NCBI RefSeq assembly: GCF_000967495.1
Contig: NZ_JXXU01000039.1
Span: forward strand, 23,347 to 87,346
From: Vibrio neptunius
GTDB lineage: Bacteria; Pseudomonadota; Gammaproteobacteria; Enterobacterales; Vibrionaceae
Length of the DNA stretch: 64,000 bases
Direction of reading: 5' to 3'
Both the position numbers and the translations under genes were made by a program. How positions within the stretch are numbered: position 1 is the first letter of the stretch; the number at the start of each line of letters is the position of its first letter. A model generated the notes under the pieces. The model was not told the origin of the DNA, searched no databases, and was given only the letters and a program-made list of their open reading frames with translations. Below, piece by piece: positions 27,156 through 36,512 of the stretch.

Positions 27156-28144
27156 TCATTTCCTCCAATAAGTTCGGAAATTTTTAAAATTGATACGGGT
27201 GGATAATAATTAAGTGTACGAGCAGCACCGACATTAACTATATATGAGTATTGAGTAAGTGGTTCAATAGGGACGTCGCTGGGTATGTATTTTCCACTTA
27301 ATATTTGTTCCGCTTTGTGACCAGCAAACTGGCCAACGTTGTAATAGCGACTGACAATACCAAACAGTGCGTCGTGCTTTCGTATGGGAGATTCGGTTGC
27401 AGAAAACGTTGCAATACCTTGTTGATGTAAATTGTCTACAATGCTTTTACCTTGACTAATGATGTACGAATCGGGGGGAAGATAAGCCAGTTGAACACCG
27501 TCCTCAATCATGAGATCGACGACTTTTTCAACGGAGCTAGAATCGGGTTTATCGTTCCTCGTTCTTAGCGGATACAAGTATACATCTTTCTTAAATCTTG
27601 CCGAAAGCGTTTGTATATTTCTTGCAGTCACTACGGCATTGCTTTCTAAAGGATTAAAGATAATACCTATGGTTTGGATTCCACTCAACTGACTGATGGC
27701 GTTCAACTGTACGTCGTGAGGAACGATATGGCTGACGCCTGTAAAGTTTCGTCCATCTTCATCTAAAGCGTTAACAATCTTCGACCCCACAGGGTCTGTT
27801 ACGATACTAAATACAACGGGGGTATCACTGTTTTCTCTGAATTGGCTAGGGTTATGCTCAGTACCTAAAAGATTGAGGGTGATAGTCGTGCCAAACGTAT
27901 AGATCAAATCCGGCTTTAAATGCTCGATGTTTTCTAGGTGCTGCTTCAGGACGAATTTGTCACGATTAGCATCCAAGACGGTGTATCTTACGTTCATTTT
28001 TCCGGACAGGTAATCGATGAATCCACGCTCGGCATCCGTCACACCGCGCCACAATATCATGACGACATGTTTTTTGTCTTCAGAATCTTCCGCTGATGTT
28101 ACAAACGGGAAAAGAATAACCAAGCATAAAAACAACGCTTTCAT
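27143..28144 (-). CDS. PF04392-type ABC substrate-binding-like protein inside the T6SS operon
   Basis: 333 residues with a signal peptide (FVTSAEDSED). The body follows the ABC_sub_bind (PF04392) family: PDLIYTFGTTITLNLL, PVVFSIVTDPVGSKIV, NFTGVSHIVPHDVQLNAI, IGIIFNPLESNAV, YNVGQFAGHKAEQIL. Family members bind amino acids or other small ligands, and several act with membrane sensors rather than transporters. It overlaps the double-sensor MFS gene by 4 bp (ATGA) and is overlapped by the SBP_bac_3-like gene, so the three are translationally coupled. No ABC membrane or ATPase genes are nearby. Confidence 0.8.
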   Translation of the reverse strand: MKALFLCLVILFPFVTSAEDSEDKKHVVMILWRGVTDAERGFIDYLSGKMNVRYTVLDANRDKFVLKQHLENIEHLKPDLIYTFGTTITLNLLGTEHNPSQFRENSDTPVVFSIVTDPVGSKIVNALDEDGRNFTGVSHIVPHDVQLNAISQLSGIQTIGIIFNPLESNAVVTARNIQTLSARFKKDVYLYPLRTRNDKPDSSSVEKVVDLMIEDGVQLAYLPPDSYIISQGKSIVDNLHQQGIATFSATESPIRKHDALFGIVSRYYNVGQFAGHKAEQILSGKYIPSDVPIEPLTQYSYIVNVGAARTLNYYPPVSILKISELIGGNEWSE

Positions 28145-30711
28145 TTCAGCACCTCCAGTTGGTTCTTATCTCTGCGAACAAATAAGCTATAACAGCCAAG
28201 CAGAACAATAGAACTGATTAGTAGTGCAATGCCAAACAGCACTATCGTGTTTTGAAATCCCAAAACACTTAAAGCCAGTCCTGCAACCAGAGGGCCAGCA
28301 ATATTGCCAATGCGTTCCGTCAATCGGAAGATACCAATCGTTTTGCCTTTATCTAATCCGGAATCCGATAACAACTCTATGATAAGCGGTACCTGTGGAG
28401 AAACGCATATGCCATGCGCTATACCCACTAATATTACTATCATCAGTAATCCAGAAGTTCCCGGTAATAACATAATATTCATCAATGCTGCAGCAGACAA
28501 GATACCGCCGGCAAAGATAAAGGCGATCTTGTTATTCCACTTATCGATTAGCATCGCGGCGAGAGGCGAGATGATGATGATTGCCAGCCCATATGTCATC
28601 ATTACTCGTCCTGAAACGGCGCTGCTCTCTCCCAAAGACTGCAAATAAACCGGGCAGATGTAATACAAGAAGCCGGTCAAAACTACTTTTGCAGGGATAG
28701 CACTAAAAAAGGTGATGAGAGCAAAGTACTTGTTGCTTAAGAGTATTTTAAAGTCACTAAGCTGTACGGGCTTACTTTCGCTATTCGATTCTCCACGGTC
28801 AAAGAAGCTTATGACCAGTATCACACCTATGACAGCCAAAGTCGCTGCAAGTAGAAATGTCATCGAGTAGCCCAATTTGTCGGCTAAGACGCCACCAATT
28901 GCTGCCCCGCAAAGTGAACCGGAGAAAAAAGCAGATAAGAAGGTCGACATACCTTTGGTTCTATTCTGCGTGTTCGTCGTGTCAGTGACGTAGCCCTGAG
29001 CTGAGATAAATACGACACCATATCCAATAGCAGTAAGTGCTCTGGCAATGAGCAGCAACTCCAAATTAGGACTTAAAGCTGTTGCAACCAAACCAAATGC
29101 TGTAATAAGCCCACCACTGATCAGCGACTTTCTTCTACCGACTTTATCGGACCAGTAACCCGCAAAAGGAAGAGAAATTGCCCAACATAACATAAAGAGT
29201 GAAATAGGTAGGCTGGTCACTAAGTCTGCAGGGATCCAGTTTTGATTGCTTGGTAAACTGGCGACAAAGTTTGGGAAAAAGGCTAGGGAGGCCGCTTCGG
29301 AGAAAATCAAGATAAACAAAGGGAGCCTGATAAAGCGATAATCCTGAATGTTTCGTTCAGGTAAGTTTTCACGCGCAAAGGTCGCTTTTATCCGCAGGTT
29401 AAGCTTTCCAATTAGGGTACCAAATTCGTCATTAGATTGAACCTGTACTAGATAGGGTACTTGTTTGTTTTCGCCCATTGCGATTAGCTGCTTAATTTGT
29501 TTCCACGGTTTGATGATCATGAAATGACAGATAAACAGGATGATTTCGATAACAAACAAGCCTGACGCAACGAGGACAGTGATCATGTCCATGATACTGT
29601 CTTTGATCATCTGAGGGATGATGTTGGTATCAGCCATCATTTGGAGCTTGATGATTCCAGTGGTGTCTATTGGAATAGATAATTCACTGGCCTCGACATA
29701 ATCTGGGAAAAATTTTGGATATTGATAGATAGCAGCTTTGTTGTTCTCCAAACGAATTGAGAGTAATTCAGGATGATGCTCAATATACGCTGAAAATTCT
29801 TCCTCCAATCCGACCAATCGCTCAAGAGGAACCCCCTCGTCAATGATGCGCCCAATCATATGAGATAGCGTATCACCAATTAGGTTAGATTTTTGCTCAA
29901 GCTGCTTTTCGTAGACGCTCGAGAATTTACTCAAAGACTGGTAGGAACTAGCTAAATTTGAGGCGACGGTTAAGATAATGGCGAGTAGAATGATAAGCAG
30001 AGGAAAGTATCGTGCTCGCATTTTGTCCCACTTGGACCCAGAGCGCCCTGCAATAATGTAATTCCTTACTGAAAGCATCACTTGCCTATCAGTCAGGTCT
30101 TGGTCGTTGATTGCCTTGGTGGCGGCCTGAACTTTTTTGAGCAGAAAATCAAGTAGCGAGTTCAGGAAAACGTAGCCTATTACCGCTGCGACTAATACCC
30201 ATAAAAGGGTATCCATGATTTGTTGAGACAATAATGTCTGTTTGATTTTTTCTAGGTATAGCGGTGAGTAGTAAAGTCTCAACTCGCCTTCTTTTACATT
30301 GAATGTATTGACTATGTCCGTAGTCAGTAGTCTGTCGGTGTCAAATTTGGCTACACCAGTAGTAAACAATACTTGATTGGTACGATTGACGACCTGAATT
30401 TTGCTGATGCCATCGACAAGGTCTGAGCGCCTTTCAATCAAAGATTGAATGTTTGATATCGAGGAAAGGGGAAGACCTAAGCTCATCGCTTGACGAATAT
30501 CATTATCCGTTTCGTCGAGCACAACTTGATAGGTGGAATCACTTGTCTGGGTGAGTCGTTTATCGAAATTGAGATAGTTTAATGTTGTATTCAGCCCATT
30601 AGAGAACAGCAAGGCGGAGACAATTGCCAAGATGAGTTTGGCTCTTAGTGAGATAAATCGTCTAGGCTTAATCATGTATCCAGTATCCATCTTGCTGTTC
30701 GTCTTTCTCAC
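28141..30711 (-). CDS. Double sensor-MFS fusion protein inside the T6SS operon
   Basis: 856 residues. A first sensor unit has a helix (about 22-42), a periplasmic domain (about 45-165) and a helix (about 168-190). A second unit has a helix (about 235-257), a periplasmic domain (about 260-365) and a helix (about 375-400) followed by a HAMP-like stretch (KPWKQIKQLI, NDEFGTLIGKLN, to about 440). From about 460 to 850 comes a 12-helix major facilitator domain with motif A as GYWSDKVGRRKS and RALTAIGYG. It starts with GTG directly after the clpV stop; in-frame ATGs at 30690 and 30675 are alternatives. The architecture suggests ligand-controlled transport or signalling. The ligand is unknown. Confidence 0.8.
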   Translation of the reverse strand: MRKTNSKMDTGYMIKPRRFISLRAKLILAIVSALLFSNGLNTTLNYLNFDKRLTQTSDSTYQVVLDETDNDIRQAMSLGLPLSSISNIQSLIERRSDLVDGISKIQVVNRTNQVLFTTGVAKFDTDRLLTTDIVNTFNVKEGELRLYYSPLYLEKIKQTLLSQQIMDTLLWVLVAAVIGYVFLNSLLDFLLKKVQAATKAINDQDLTDRQVMLSVRNYIIAGRSGSKWDKMRARYFPLLIILLAIILTVASNLASSYQSLSKFSSVYEKQLEQKSNLIGDTLSHMIGRIIDEGVPLERLVGLEEEFSAYIEHHPELLSIRLENNKAAIYQYPKFFPDYVEASELSIPIDTTGIIKLQMMADTNIIPQMIKDSIMDMITVLVASGLFVIEIILFICHFMIIKPWKQIKQLIAMGENKQVPYLVQVQSNDEFGTLIGKLNLRIKATFARENLPERNIQDYRFIRLPLFILIFSEAASLAFFPNFVASLPSNQNWIPADLVTSLPISLFMLCWAISLPFAGYWSDKVGRRKSLISGGLITAFGLVATALSPNLELLLIARALTAIGYGVVFISAQGYVTDTTNTQNRTKGMSTFLSAFFSGSLCGAAIGGVLADKLGYSMTFLLAATLAVIGVILVISFFDRGESNSESKPVQLSDFKILLSNKYFALITFFSAIPAKVVLTGFLYYICPVYLQSLGESSAVSGRVMMTYGLAIIIISPLAAMLIDKWNNKIAFIFAGGILSAAALMNIMLLPGTSGLLMIVILVGIAHGICVSPQVPLIIELLSDSGLDKGKTIGIFRLTERIGNIAGPLVAGLALSVLGFQNTIVLFGIALLISSIVLLGCYSLFVRRDKNQLEVLK

Positions 30712-33324
30712 TTACTTAATCGTAAGATCGAATCCTTCCTCACAATTTGCGGTCGTAACGGAAACTTGAGTGATTGGCTGTTGCTGACTCAATCTACTGA
30801 TACATTCTTCTGCGAGTTTAGGCATCAAAGAGCGGTTAATGATCTGCTCAACGGCGCGTCCACCTGTCGTAGGGTCAGTGTTCTTGCCAACGACGTACTC
30901 TACGAAGCCTTCATTCCATGTAAACGAAGCCTGATATTGCTCAGCGAGTTTTTTCTTAATTCGATTGAGGGATATTTCAGTAATTTTAGACAATTCTTCA
31001 TCGTTTAATGGGTAGTACGGCACAATAGTCGTACGTCCGAGGAATGCAGGTTTAAAATAGTGTTGAAGATCTGGCCTAATTGATTCGAGAAGCTCTTCAT
31101 TGCTTAGGCGATCACTATTGTCCGCACAAACATCACAGATGGCCTGATCTGCTGCGTTGGATGTCATGATGATGATGGTGTTCTTAAAGTCGACAGTTCG
31201 GCCTTCACTGTCTTTAATATGGCCTTTGTCGAAAATCTGGTAGAACAGATCATGGACGCCAGGGTGCGCTTTCTCCATTTCATCGAGTAACAAGACTGAA
31301 TAAGGGTTTCGACGAATAGCTTCCGTCAAAACTCCGCCTTCACCAAAGCCAACATAGCCAGCTGGAGAACCAAGTAACATAGATATTTTATGTTCCTCTT
31401 TAAACTCGGTCATGTTAATTACTGTCAGATCGTTGCTACCACCGTATAGTTGCTCTGCAAGCGCCATGGCTGTTTCGGTTTTACCCACACCACTTGGACC
31501 ACACATGAGGAACACGCCAATCGGTTTTCGACTGTCGGTAAGGCCTGCACGAGAAATTCGGATCGCTTTGGCAAGTTCTTGTTTTGCTACATCTTGACCG
31601 ATGACACGCTTATCTAGTTCTTCTTCTAGGGATAAAAGTCGAGCGATTTCATCACTCATCATGTTTCCGACCGGGATACCAGTCCAGTTAGCGATGACCT
31701 GAGCTATGGTATTGTCATCAACCATTGCGTTGACCAGCGGCTCTTCACCCTGCAATTCACCCAACTGATCGATAAGTTCATTCAGTTTGTCTTGCTTGGC
31801 TTTATCAACACTATTTTCGGTTTGTTCATCGCTGATTTCTTGCTGAAGCTCTTTGATTTGGTCAACGAAATCGACCTCTTTCTTCCAACGAGCTTGGTAA
31901 TCTGCGAGTTTCTTTTCGTTATCTGCAATTTCGCCAGTGAGTTCGGCAATTTCATCTTCTGCAATGCCAAACAGAGCGTGCTCTTTTTCTAGCGCTGCTT
32001 TTTCATTTTGCTGATAACGGATCGTCTGCTCAAGTGCTTCAATAACTTCAGGTTTAGCGCCTTGAGTAAGTGCGATACGAGCACTTGCAGTGTCGAGTAA
32101 GCTAATCGCCTTATCAGGCAACTGGCGACTAGGTAGGTAGCGAATAGACAAATGAACAGCGGCATCGATAGCGGATTCAGCGATAAAGGCGCCGTGGTGT
32201 TTTTGCAGTGACGCCGCAATACCACGAAGCATTTGTTTCGCGTCTTCTGCATTCGGTTCTTCGATCGACACGACTTGGAAGCGTCGAGTTAATGCCGGAT
32301 CTTTTTCAAAGTACTTTTTGTACTCTGCCCACGTGGTCGCTGCGATGGTTTTGAACTCACCGCGAGCAAGAGCGGGTTTCAATAAGTTTGCTGCGTCGTT
32401 CTGGCCTGCCGCGCCGCCTGCGCCAATTAGGGTATGAGCTTCATCAATGAAAACAATAATCGGCTTTTCGCTATTCTTTACTTCGTTGATCACATCTTTG
32501 AGTCGGTTCTCGAATTCACCTTTTACACTCGCACCTGCTTGCAGCAAACCAAGATCCAACGAATGAATTTGTACGCCTTGAAGTGCGCCTGGAACTTCAT
32601 TAGCCGCAATGCGCAATGCTAAGCCTTCTACAACTGCTGTTTTACCAACCCCTGGTTCCCCAACCATGATAGGGTTGTTTTGGCGTTTTCTACACAGAAT
32701 GTCGATGGCTTTACGCACTTCTGAATTTCGACCAGAGATAGGATCAATATTGCCGTCCAATGCCTGCTGTGTCAGATTCGTTGTGTATTTACTTAATGCG
32801 TCATTGCCGACAGGGGCACCGCCAGTACCATCGGCTGCAGCAGCGCCAGTTTTTGCTCTAGCAACGGCTGTTTTATTGATTAGCCCTTGAAGAGATTCCA
32901 GTGAAACACTTTGTAAGCTTTCTAGCTGAAGCGTATTCATACCCAGCACGTTTTGTTGCAGCATGGCTTGAACCAAATGAAGGCTGATAACTTCACCATG
33001 GCCATAGTTTACCGAAGCAATCATCCAAGCGTCTTTTACGATTTCGGTGAGTGCTTGGCTAAGCGTTGGCTGACCCTCATTCCCTTTTGGAAAACGAGCA
33101 ATCTTCGAGGACAGTTCGTTGACCAAATTATCCTGAGATAGGTTTTGTGACTGAATGAGGCTATTTAAGTGTTTGTCTTGCTGTGAGAGCAACTGCAACA
33201 GCCAATGTTCTGTCTCAATAGAAGGGACATTTTGATTCATAGCGGCCCCAGCAGAAACTTCAAGTGCTTGTTTCAATTCTGGTGACAACTTGGCGACTAG
33301 ATTTGTTAGCGTAACTTGCGTCAT
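30712..33324 (-). CDS. clpV: ClpV (TssH): AAA+ ATPase that recycles the T6SS sheath
   Basis: 870 residues from the ATG at 33324, which has AAGGA at good spacing; an earlier in-frame start at 33345 would add seven residues. The order is an N-domain (ELKQALEVSAG), a first AAA module with GEPGVGKTAVVEG and FIDEAHTLIG, a ClpB-type middle coiled coil, a second module with GPSGVGKTETAMA and LLLDEMEKAHPG, and the D2 small domain. ClpV unfolds contracted TssB/TssC sheath after firing. It follows tssG by about 70 bp and is directly followed by the double-sensor MFS gene. Confidence 0.95.
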   Translation of the reverse strand: MTQVTLTNLVAKLSPELKQALEVSAGAAMNQNVPSIETEHWLLQLLSQQDKHLNSLIQSQNLSQDNLVNELSSKIARFPKGNEGQPTLSQALTEIVKDAWMIASVNYGHGEVISLHLVQAMLQQNVLGMNTLQLESLQSVSLESLQGLINKTAVARAKTGAAAADGTGGAPVGNDALSKYTTNLTQQALDGNIDPISGRNSEVRKAIDILCRKRQNNPIMVGEPGVGKTAVVEGLALRIAANEVPGALQGVQIHSLDLGLLQAGASVKGEFENRLKDVINEVKNSEKPIIVFIDEAHTLIGAGGAAGQNDAANLLKPALARGEFKTIAATTWAEYKKYFEKDPALTRRFQVVSIEEPNAEDAKQMLRGIAASLQKHHGAFIAESAIDAAVHLSIRYLPSRQLPDKAISLLDTASARIALTQGAKPEVIEALEQTIRYQQNEKAALEKEHALFGIAEDEIAELTGEIADNEKKLADYQARWKKEVDFVDQIKELQQEISDEQTENSVDKAKQDKLNELIDQLGELQGEEPLVNAMVDDNTIAQVIANWTGIPVGNMMSDEIARLLSLEEELDKRVIGQDVAKQELAKAIRISRAGLTDSRKPIGVFLMCGPSGVGKTETAMALAEQLYGGSNDLTVINMTEFKEEHKISMLLGSPAGYVGFGEGGVLTEAIRRNPYSVLLLDEMEKAHPGVHDLFYQIFDKGHIKDSEGRTVDFKNTIIIMTSNAADQAICDVCADNSDRLSNEELLESIRPDLQHYFKPAFLGRTTIVPYYPLNDEELSKITEISLNRIKKKLAEQYQASFTWNEGFVEYVVGKNTDPTTGGRAVEQIINRSLMPKLAEECISRLSQQQPITQVSVTTANCEEGFDLTIK

Positions 33325-33395
33325 ACCGTTTTCCTTGTATCTCAAAAGGCATCAATACGTCTTTAATACCCAACTCGTTTTGGTTCTGAAGTGCG

Positions 33396-34325
33396 TTACT
33401 TCAGGAGAATACTTACTATTTGTTGTGGTTTCCTTTCCGGCGCTAGGCAATCAACTTCACCCAGTTTCGCCGCGTTGTATTTGTTGCTGGATAGACGAGG
33501 TCTATTCAGATACTCCCGCTTTACGTTGAGGTAAACAGAAGTCGGAGTATTGTCTTGCAAATAATGCTGAATCAATTCTTTCATGTGGCTTGCCAGCAGT
33601 GGATCGGCTTGGATCGCGATCAACTCATTTTCCGTTTTTGGGGTTATATAAACCATCAAATGACTAAAATGCGTTAAGCAGGTTTTTCCGAGCAAAAAAC
33701 CTTGTCCAACCCGACTATTGAATTGCTCTTTCCGACCCAATCGAGTCAGAGAGTCAGATGGAAGCTGACGGCGCTCATGAGTTTTAGTCGAGACTTTGAT
33801 ACCGAACGGAAAATAGTCATTAAGCATTTGACTCAGGGTACTAAGGTTTCTCTGACCTTGGTTAAGCAACATGGAGTACTGAAAATACTTTCCATGTTTG
33901 TTGTTAAGTGTAGCAATATGGTTGAGTAATGCCGTTTTTGCTGGTTGAAGTTCATTTTGAACAACAAGCCAAGAACCTGTTTCCAGTTGGCCAACAATTT
34001 CAAAATAACGCTGATTGAATACATCAAGAAAATCTTTCAGTGCATGATCGTCATTGTGAAGCGCGGATAAAAGTTCCTCGTAAATATAGTTTGGTATGAC
34101 ACCTTTGACACCAGACAGTGCCTGCTTGGCTAACCTAAGTTTCAAGCGATTGTTTTTAAGTGAAAAATACTGTATTTCGCTCGCGTCGCCGGTAGGCATT
34201 GCCTCTGCTTTAAGTTCAAGCTTTACCCGATTCGGGTTTTGATTTATCCAATGATTCAGCAATCGCATCGCCTGAGCGAAATCGTATTGTTGAGGATGTT
34301 GGGTTAAATCGCTAATCAATGTCAT
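33396..34325 (-). CDS. tssG: TssG (VasB/ImpH): T6SS baseplate wedge protein
   Basis: 309 residues with the TssG pattern: DFAQAMRLLNHW near the N-terminus, a middle segment ending in LDVFNQRYFEI, then LGKTCLTHFSHLMVYI and a C-terminal LNVKREYLNRPRLS. TssG forms the core of the wedge with two TssF and one TssE around the VgrG spike. It lies 20 bp after tssF. Confidence 0.92.
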   Translation of the reverse strand: MTLISDLTQHPQQYDFAQAMRLLNHWINQNPNRVKLELKAEAMPTGDASEIQYFSLKNNRLKLRLAKQALSGVKGVIPNYIYEELLSALHNDDHALKDFLDVFNQRYFEIVGQLETGSWLVVQNELQPAKTALLNHIATLNNKHGKYFQYSMLLNQGQRNLSTLSQMLNDYFPFGIKVSTKTHERRQLPSDSLTRLGRKEQFNSRVGQGFLLGKTCLTHFSHLMVYITPKTENELIAIQADPLLASHMKELIQHYLQDNTPTSVYLNVKREYLNRPRLSSNKYNAAKLGEVDCLAPERKPQQIVSILLK

Positions 34326-34345
34326 ATGTATCTCTCAACCAACAA

Positions 34346-36097
34346 TCACATTGCTAGTTGGCTCCCATGAATTTTAGGGTAGCGCTTGGCAACCCCATCT
34401 CTTCCATAGATTCGGATAGACAGCTGGATATAACGGTCGAAGCTACAAAACTGTTGGAAGAAGCGATTGAGAACATCACTAAATACAAGGAACCCACTCT
34501 GAGTATCGAGTGTCAACTCTATTTCAGTGCCAGGAGAGAAGACGTTCTTACCCATTATACGTAAAGCTGAAACCTGAGATTTAATTGAGACGCTATGGAT
34601 TGTCTGAATTTCTTCTGCTGATACTTGCTCACGACTGCATAGTTGAAGCATCTGCTTGAGCTTTTCTGTTGGGTTATCTGAGTGGAGAAGGGACGAAAAA
34701 TTACCATTCAGTAAGCCAACAAATTGCCAGTGCAAATTCAGGTTCTGTTCTCGTTCAATAGGTGCAGTCGGTGGGTAAATAGCCTTAAAAGAACCTGGCA
34801 AATCGATGCTTTCAAGGCATTCCATGTCGCCGCTAATACCACATGCCTGTTTTCCATTGGTACACAGAAGATGTGTTCCATAGAGTTTATTGAACTCAAG
34901 GTCGTGATTAGGTCTTAAACTGATGGCAAGTTTAAACTGACCATTAATATCTCGAGAGCTTTGCCAATAATCTGCATTTGGGTTTGACTTATAGCTATCT
35001 CTAAACAAAGGAATTAACGGTTTCTCCCCTTGAGGAGTAATCTCGAATACTTCTTTGACTTCAACAACTTCAATATCACTTTCGCTGTGTGCATCGGCGT
35101 TAACAGGAATACTTAAGCATCTCTGGTCATAATTCGTCGGCTCGCCCGTTTGCTCAAACAGGTTGACTGCAGGAATGATGTCGAGTTTAAACACTTGATT
35201 GTCAAATAAACGCATGAACTCGGTTGGTATCGAATTCATAAACAAGTTGAGCTTGATGTCAGCGCAGTCGAATTGCTTAATGGCTTGCCCAAAATCCTTT
35301 AAGCGAAAAAACTGGCGCTTCTCTTTGTAAAAGAAAAACTCGCTGATGAGTTGAAAACCTGAAAACTGATTGCCCTTTTGTGGCAAAAACAAAAAGTTGA
35401 GATCGCTGATACGGCTCTTTAGCTTTTCTGCTGGTAAAACAACGTGTTTTTTGCATTCGCTATCAGAGATGGATACCGCCTTAGTTTGACCTAACAGTAA
35501 TTCAACCAGTGAGTCTGCGTTGTTCTCAAAACCTTGCACAAAGAGATCTAAATCTTGATGACTCAGTTGTGAAAAATAGGTGTCGGGATCGCCTGTTGAC
35601 AACGAAAGTTGAATAACAGCAGTAGACTGCTCAGTGCCAGCTGGACGATTAAACTTGAATGGTGCACTGGCTGCTGCTGTATCCGTTAAGGAGAATGGCG
35701 CCGTCTTTAAATCATCAACGGTGGTAAACTGGCAAAGTTTCCCCTTAGCTTCTGAGGTAAAGTGCGAACCTTTCGGAATCAGAACAGACTCTGAAACATC
35801 TTCCTCATGAGACAACTGTAGGTAGGCGGCACTAGGAATAGTTTGAATGTAACTAGGGTAGAGCACACCGAGTAGACCTTGTACAACTTCAGGGAGTTGC
35901 TCGGAAAGCTGCTTTTCTACAGTGGCGTTGAGTAACGCAACGCCGTCGAGCAAACGAGCGAGGCTGGGGTCTTCGATCTGGCCTTGATGAATATTGAGGC
36001 GTTCTGCATGCTCTGAGTGTTGCTGACCAAATTGTCCTAGGGCACGCCTTACAAAAGTCAGCTCTTGTTCAAAGTAACGCATCAAAGGATCAGTCAT
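34346..36097 (-). CDS. tssF: TssF (VasA/ImpG): T6SS baseplate wedge protein
   Basis: 583 residues. The start (MRYFEQELTFVRRALGQFGQQH) and SLARLLDGVALLNATVEKQL followed by LYPSYIQTIPS are diagnostic for TssF. The C-terminal LDTQSGFLVFSDVLNRFFQQFCSFDRYIQLSI matches the family end. It is the main wedge subunit. Its start overlaps the tssE end by 8 bp. Confidence 0.94.
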   Translation of the reverse strand: MTDPLMRYFEQELTFVRRALGQFGQQHSEHAERLNIHQGQIEDPSLARLLDGVALLNATVEKQLSEQLPEVVQGLLGVLYPSYIQTIPSAAYLQLSHEEDVSESVLIPKGSHFTSEAKGKLCQFTTVDDLKTAPFSLTDTAAASAPFKFNRPAGTEQSTAVIQLSLSTGDPDTYFSQLSHQDLDLFVQGFENNADSLVELLLGQTKAVSISDSECKKHVVLPAEKLKSRISDLNFLFLPQKGNQFSGFQLISEFFFYKEKRQFFRLKDFGQAIKQFDCADIKLNLFMNSIPTEFMRLFDNQVFKLDIIPAVNLFEQTGEPTNYDQRCLSIPVNADAHSESDIEVVEVKEVFEITPQGEKPLIPLFRDSYKSNPNADYWQSSRDINGQFKLAISLRPNHDLEFNKLYGTHLLCTNGKQACGISGDMECLESIDLPGSFKAIYPPTAPIEREQNLNLHWQFVGLLNGNFSSLLHSDNPTEKLKQMLQLCSREQVSAEEIQTIHSVSIKSQVSALRIMGKNVFSPGTEIELTLDTQSGFLVFSDVLNRFFQQFCSFDRYIQLSIRIYGRDGVAKRYPKIHGSQLAM

Positions 36098-36512
36098 AAC
36101 TATCCTCCGTCATTACCGTGGTTAAATCGTTGAGTGAAATCTTAGAGTCGAATATCAGTTCTTGCTCTCCTTTGGAGGTTCTTGCTCTAGCGATTATATT
36201 GAAAACCAGTGCGTTCTCATTTTCCTTACGTTCAAGTAACTCAACCATTACCTGAGTAAGGCGGGGCTCAAAGTGCTTGATATAACTCTCTAGACGCAAT
36301 GCTAGTTGGGTCTGATCTAAGCTGGCACTCAAGAGTTGAACATCTTCTATGCCAAAGCGCAAATTAGAACGCTGTAGCTCTGTGAATCGATCATCAATAT
36401 CCACTAGGGATGATTCTGACTCGAGAAGTTTAGTTAGGTGATATTTGATATCATCAATCTCTTCGCTTTGGCTTGAGCTATTCGGCTCTATAAACGTTTT
36501 CCAAAATCCCAT
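36090..36512 (-). CDS. tssE: TssE: gp25-like T6SS baseplate protein
   Basis: 140 residues with the gp25/TssE pattern: an N-terminal region with DDIKYHLTKLLES, then NLRFGIEDVQLLS, LRLESYIKHFEPRLTQVMVEL and a final strand DSKISLNDL. TssE caps the sheath at the baseplate. The start overlaps the TssC-paralogue stop by 1 bp, and its end overlaps tssF by 8 bp. Confidence 0.9.
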   Translation of the reverse strand: MGFWKTFIEPNSSSQSEEIDDIKYHLTKLLESESSLVDIDDRFTELQRSNLRFGIEDVQLLSASLDQTQLALRLESYIKHFEPRLTQVMVELLERKENENALVFNIIARARTSKGEQELIFDSKISLNDLTTVMTEDSYD

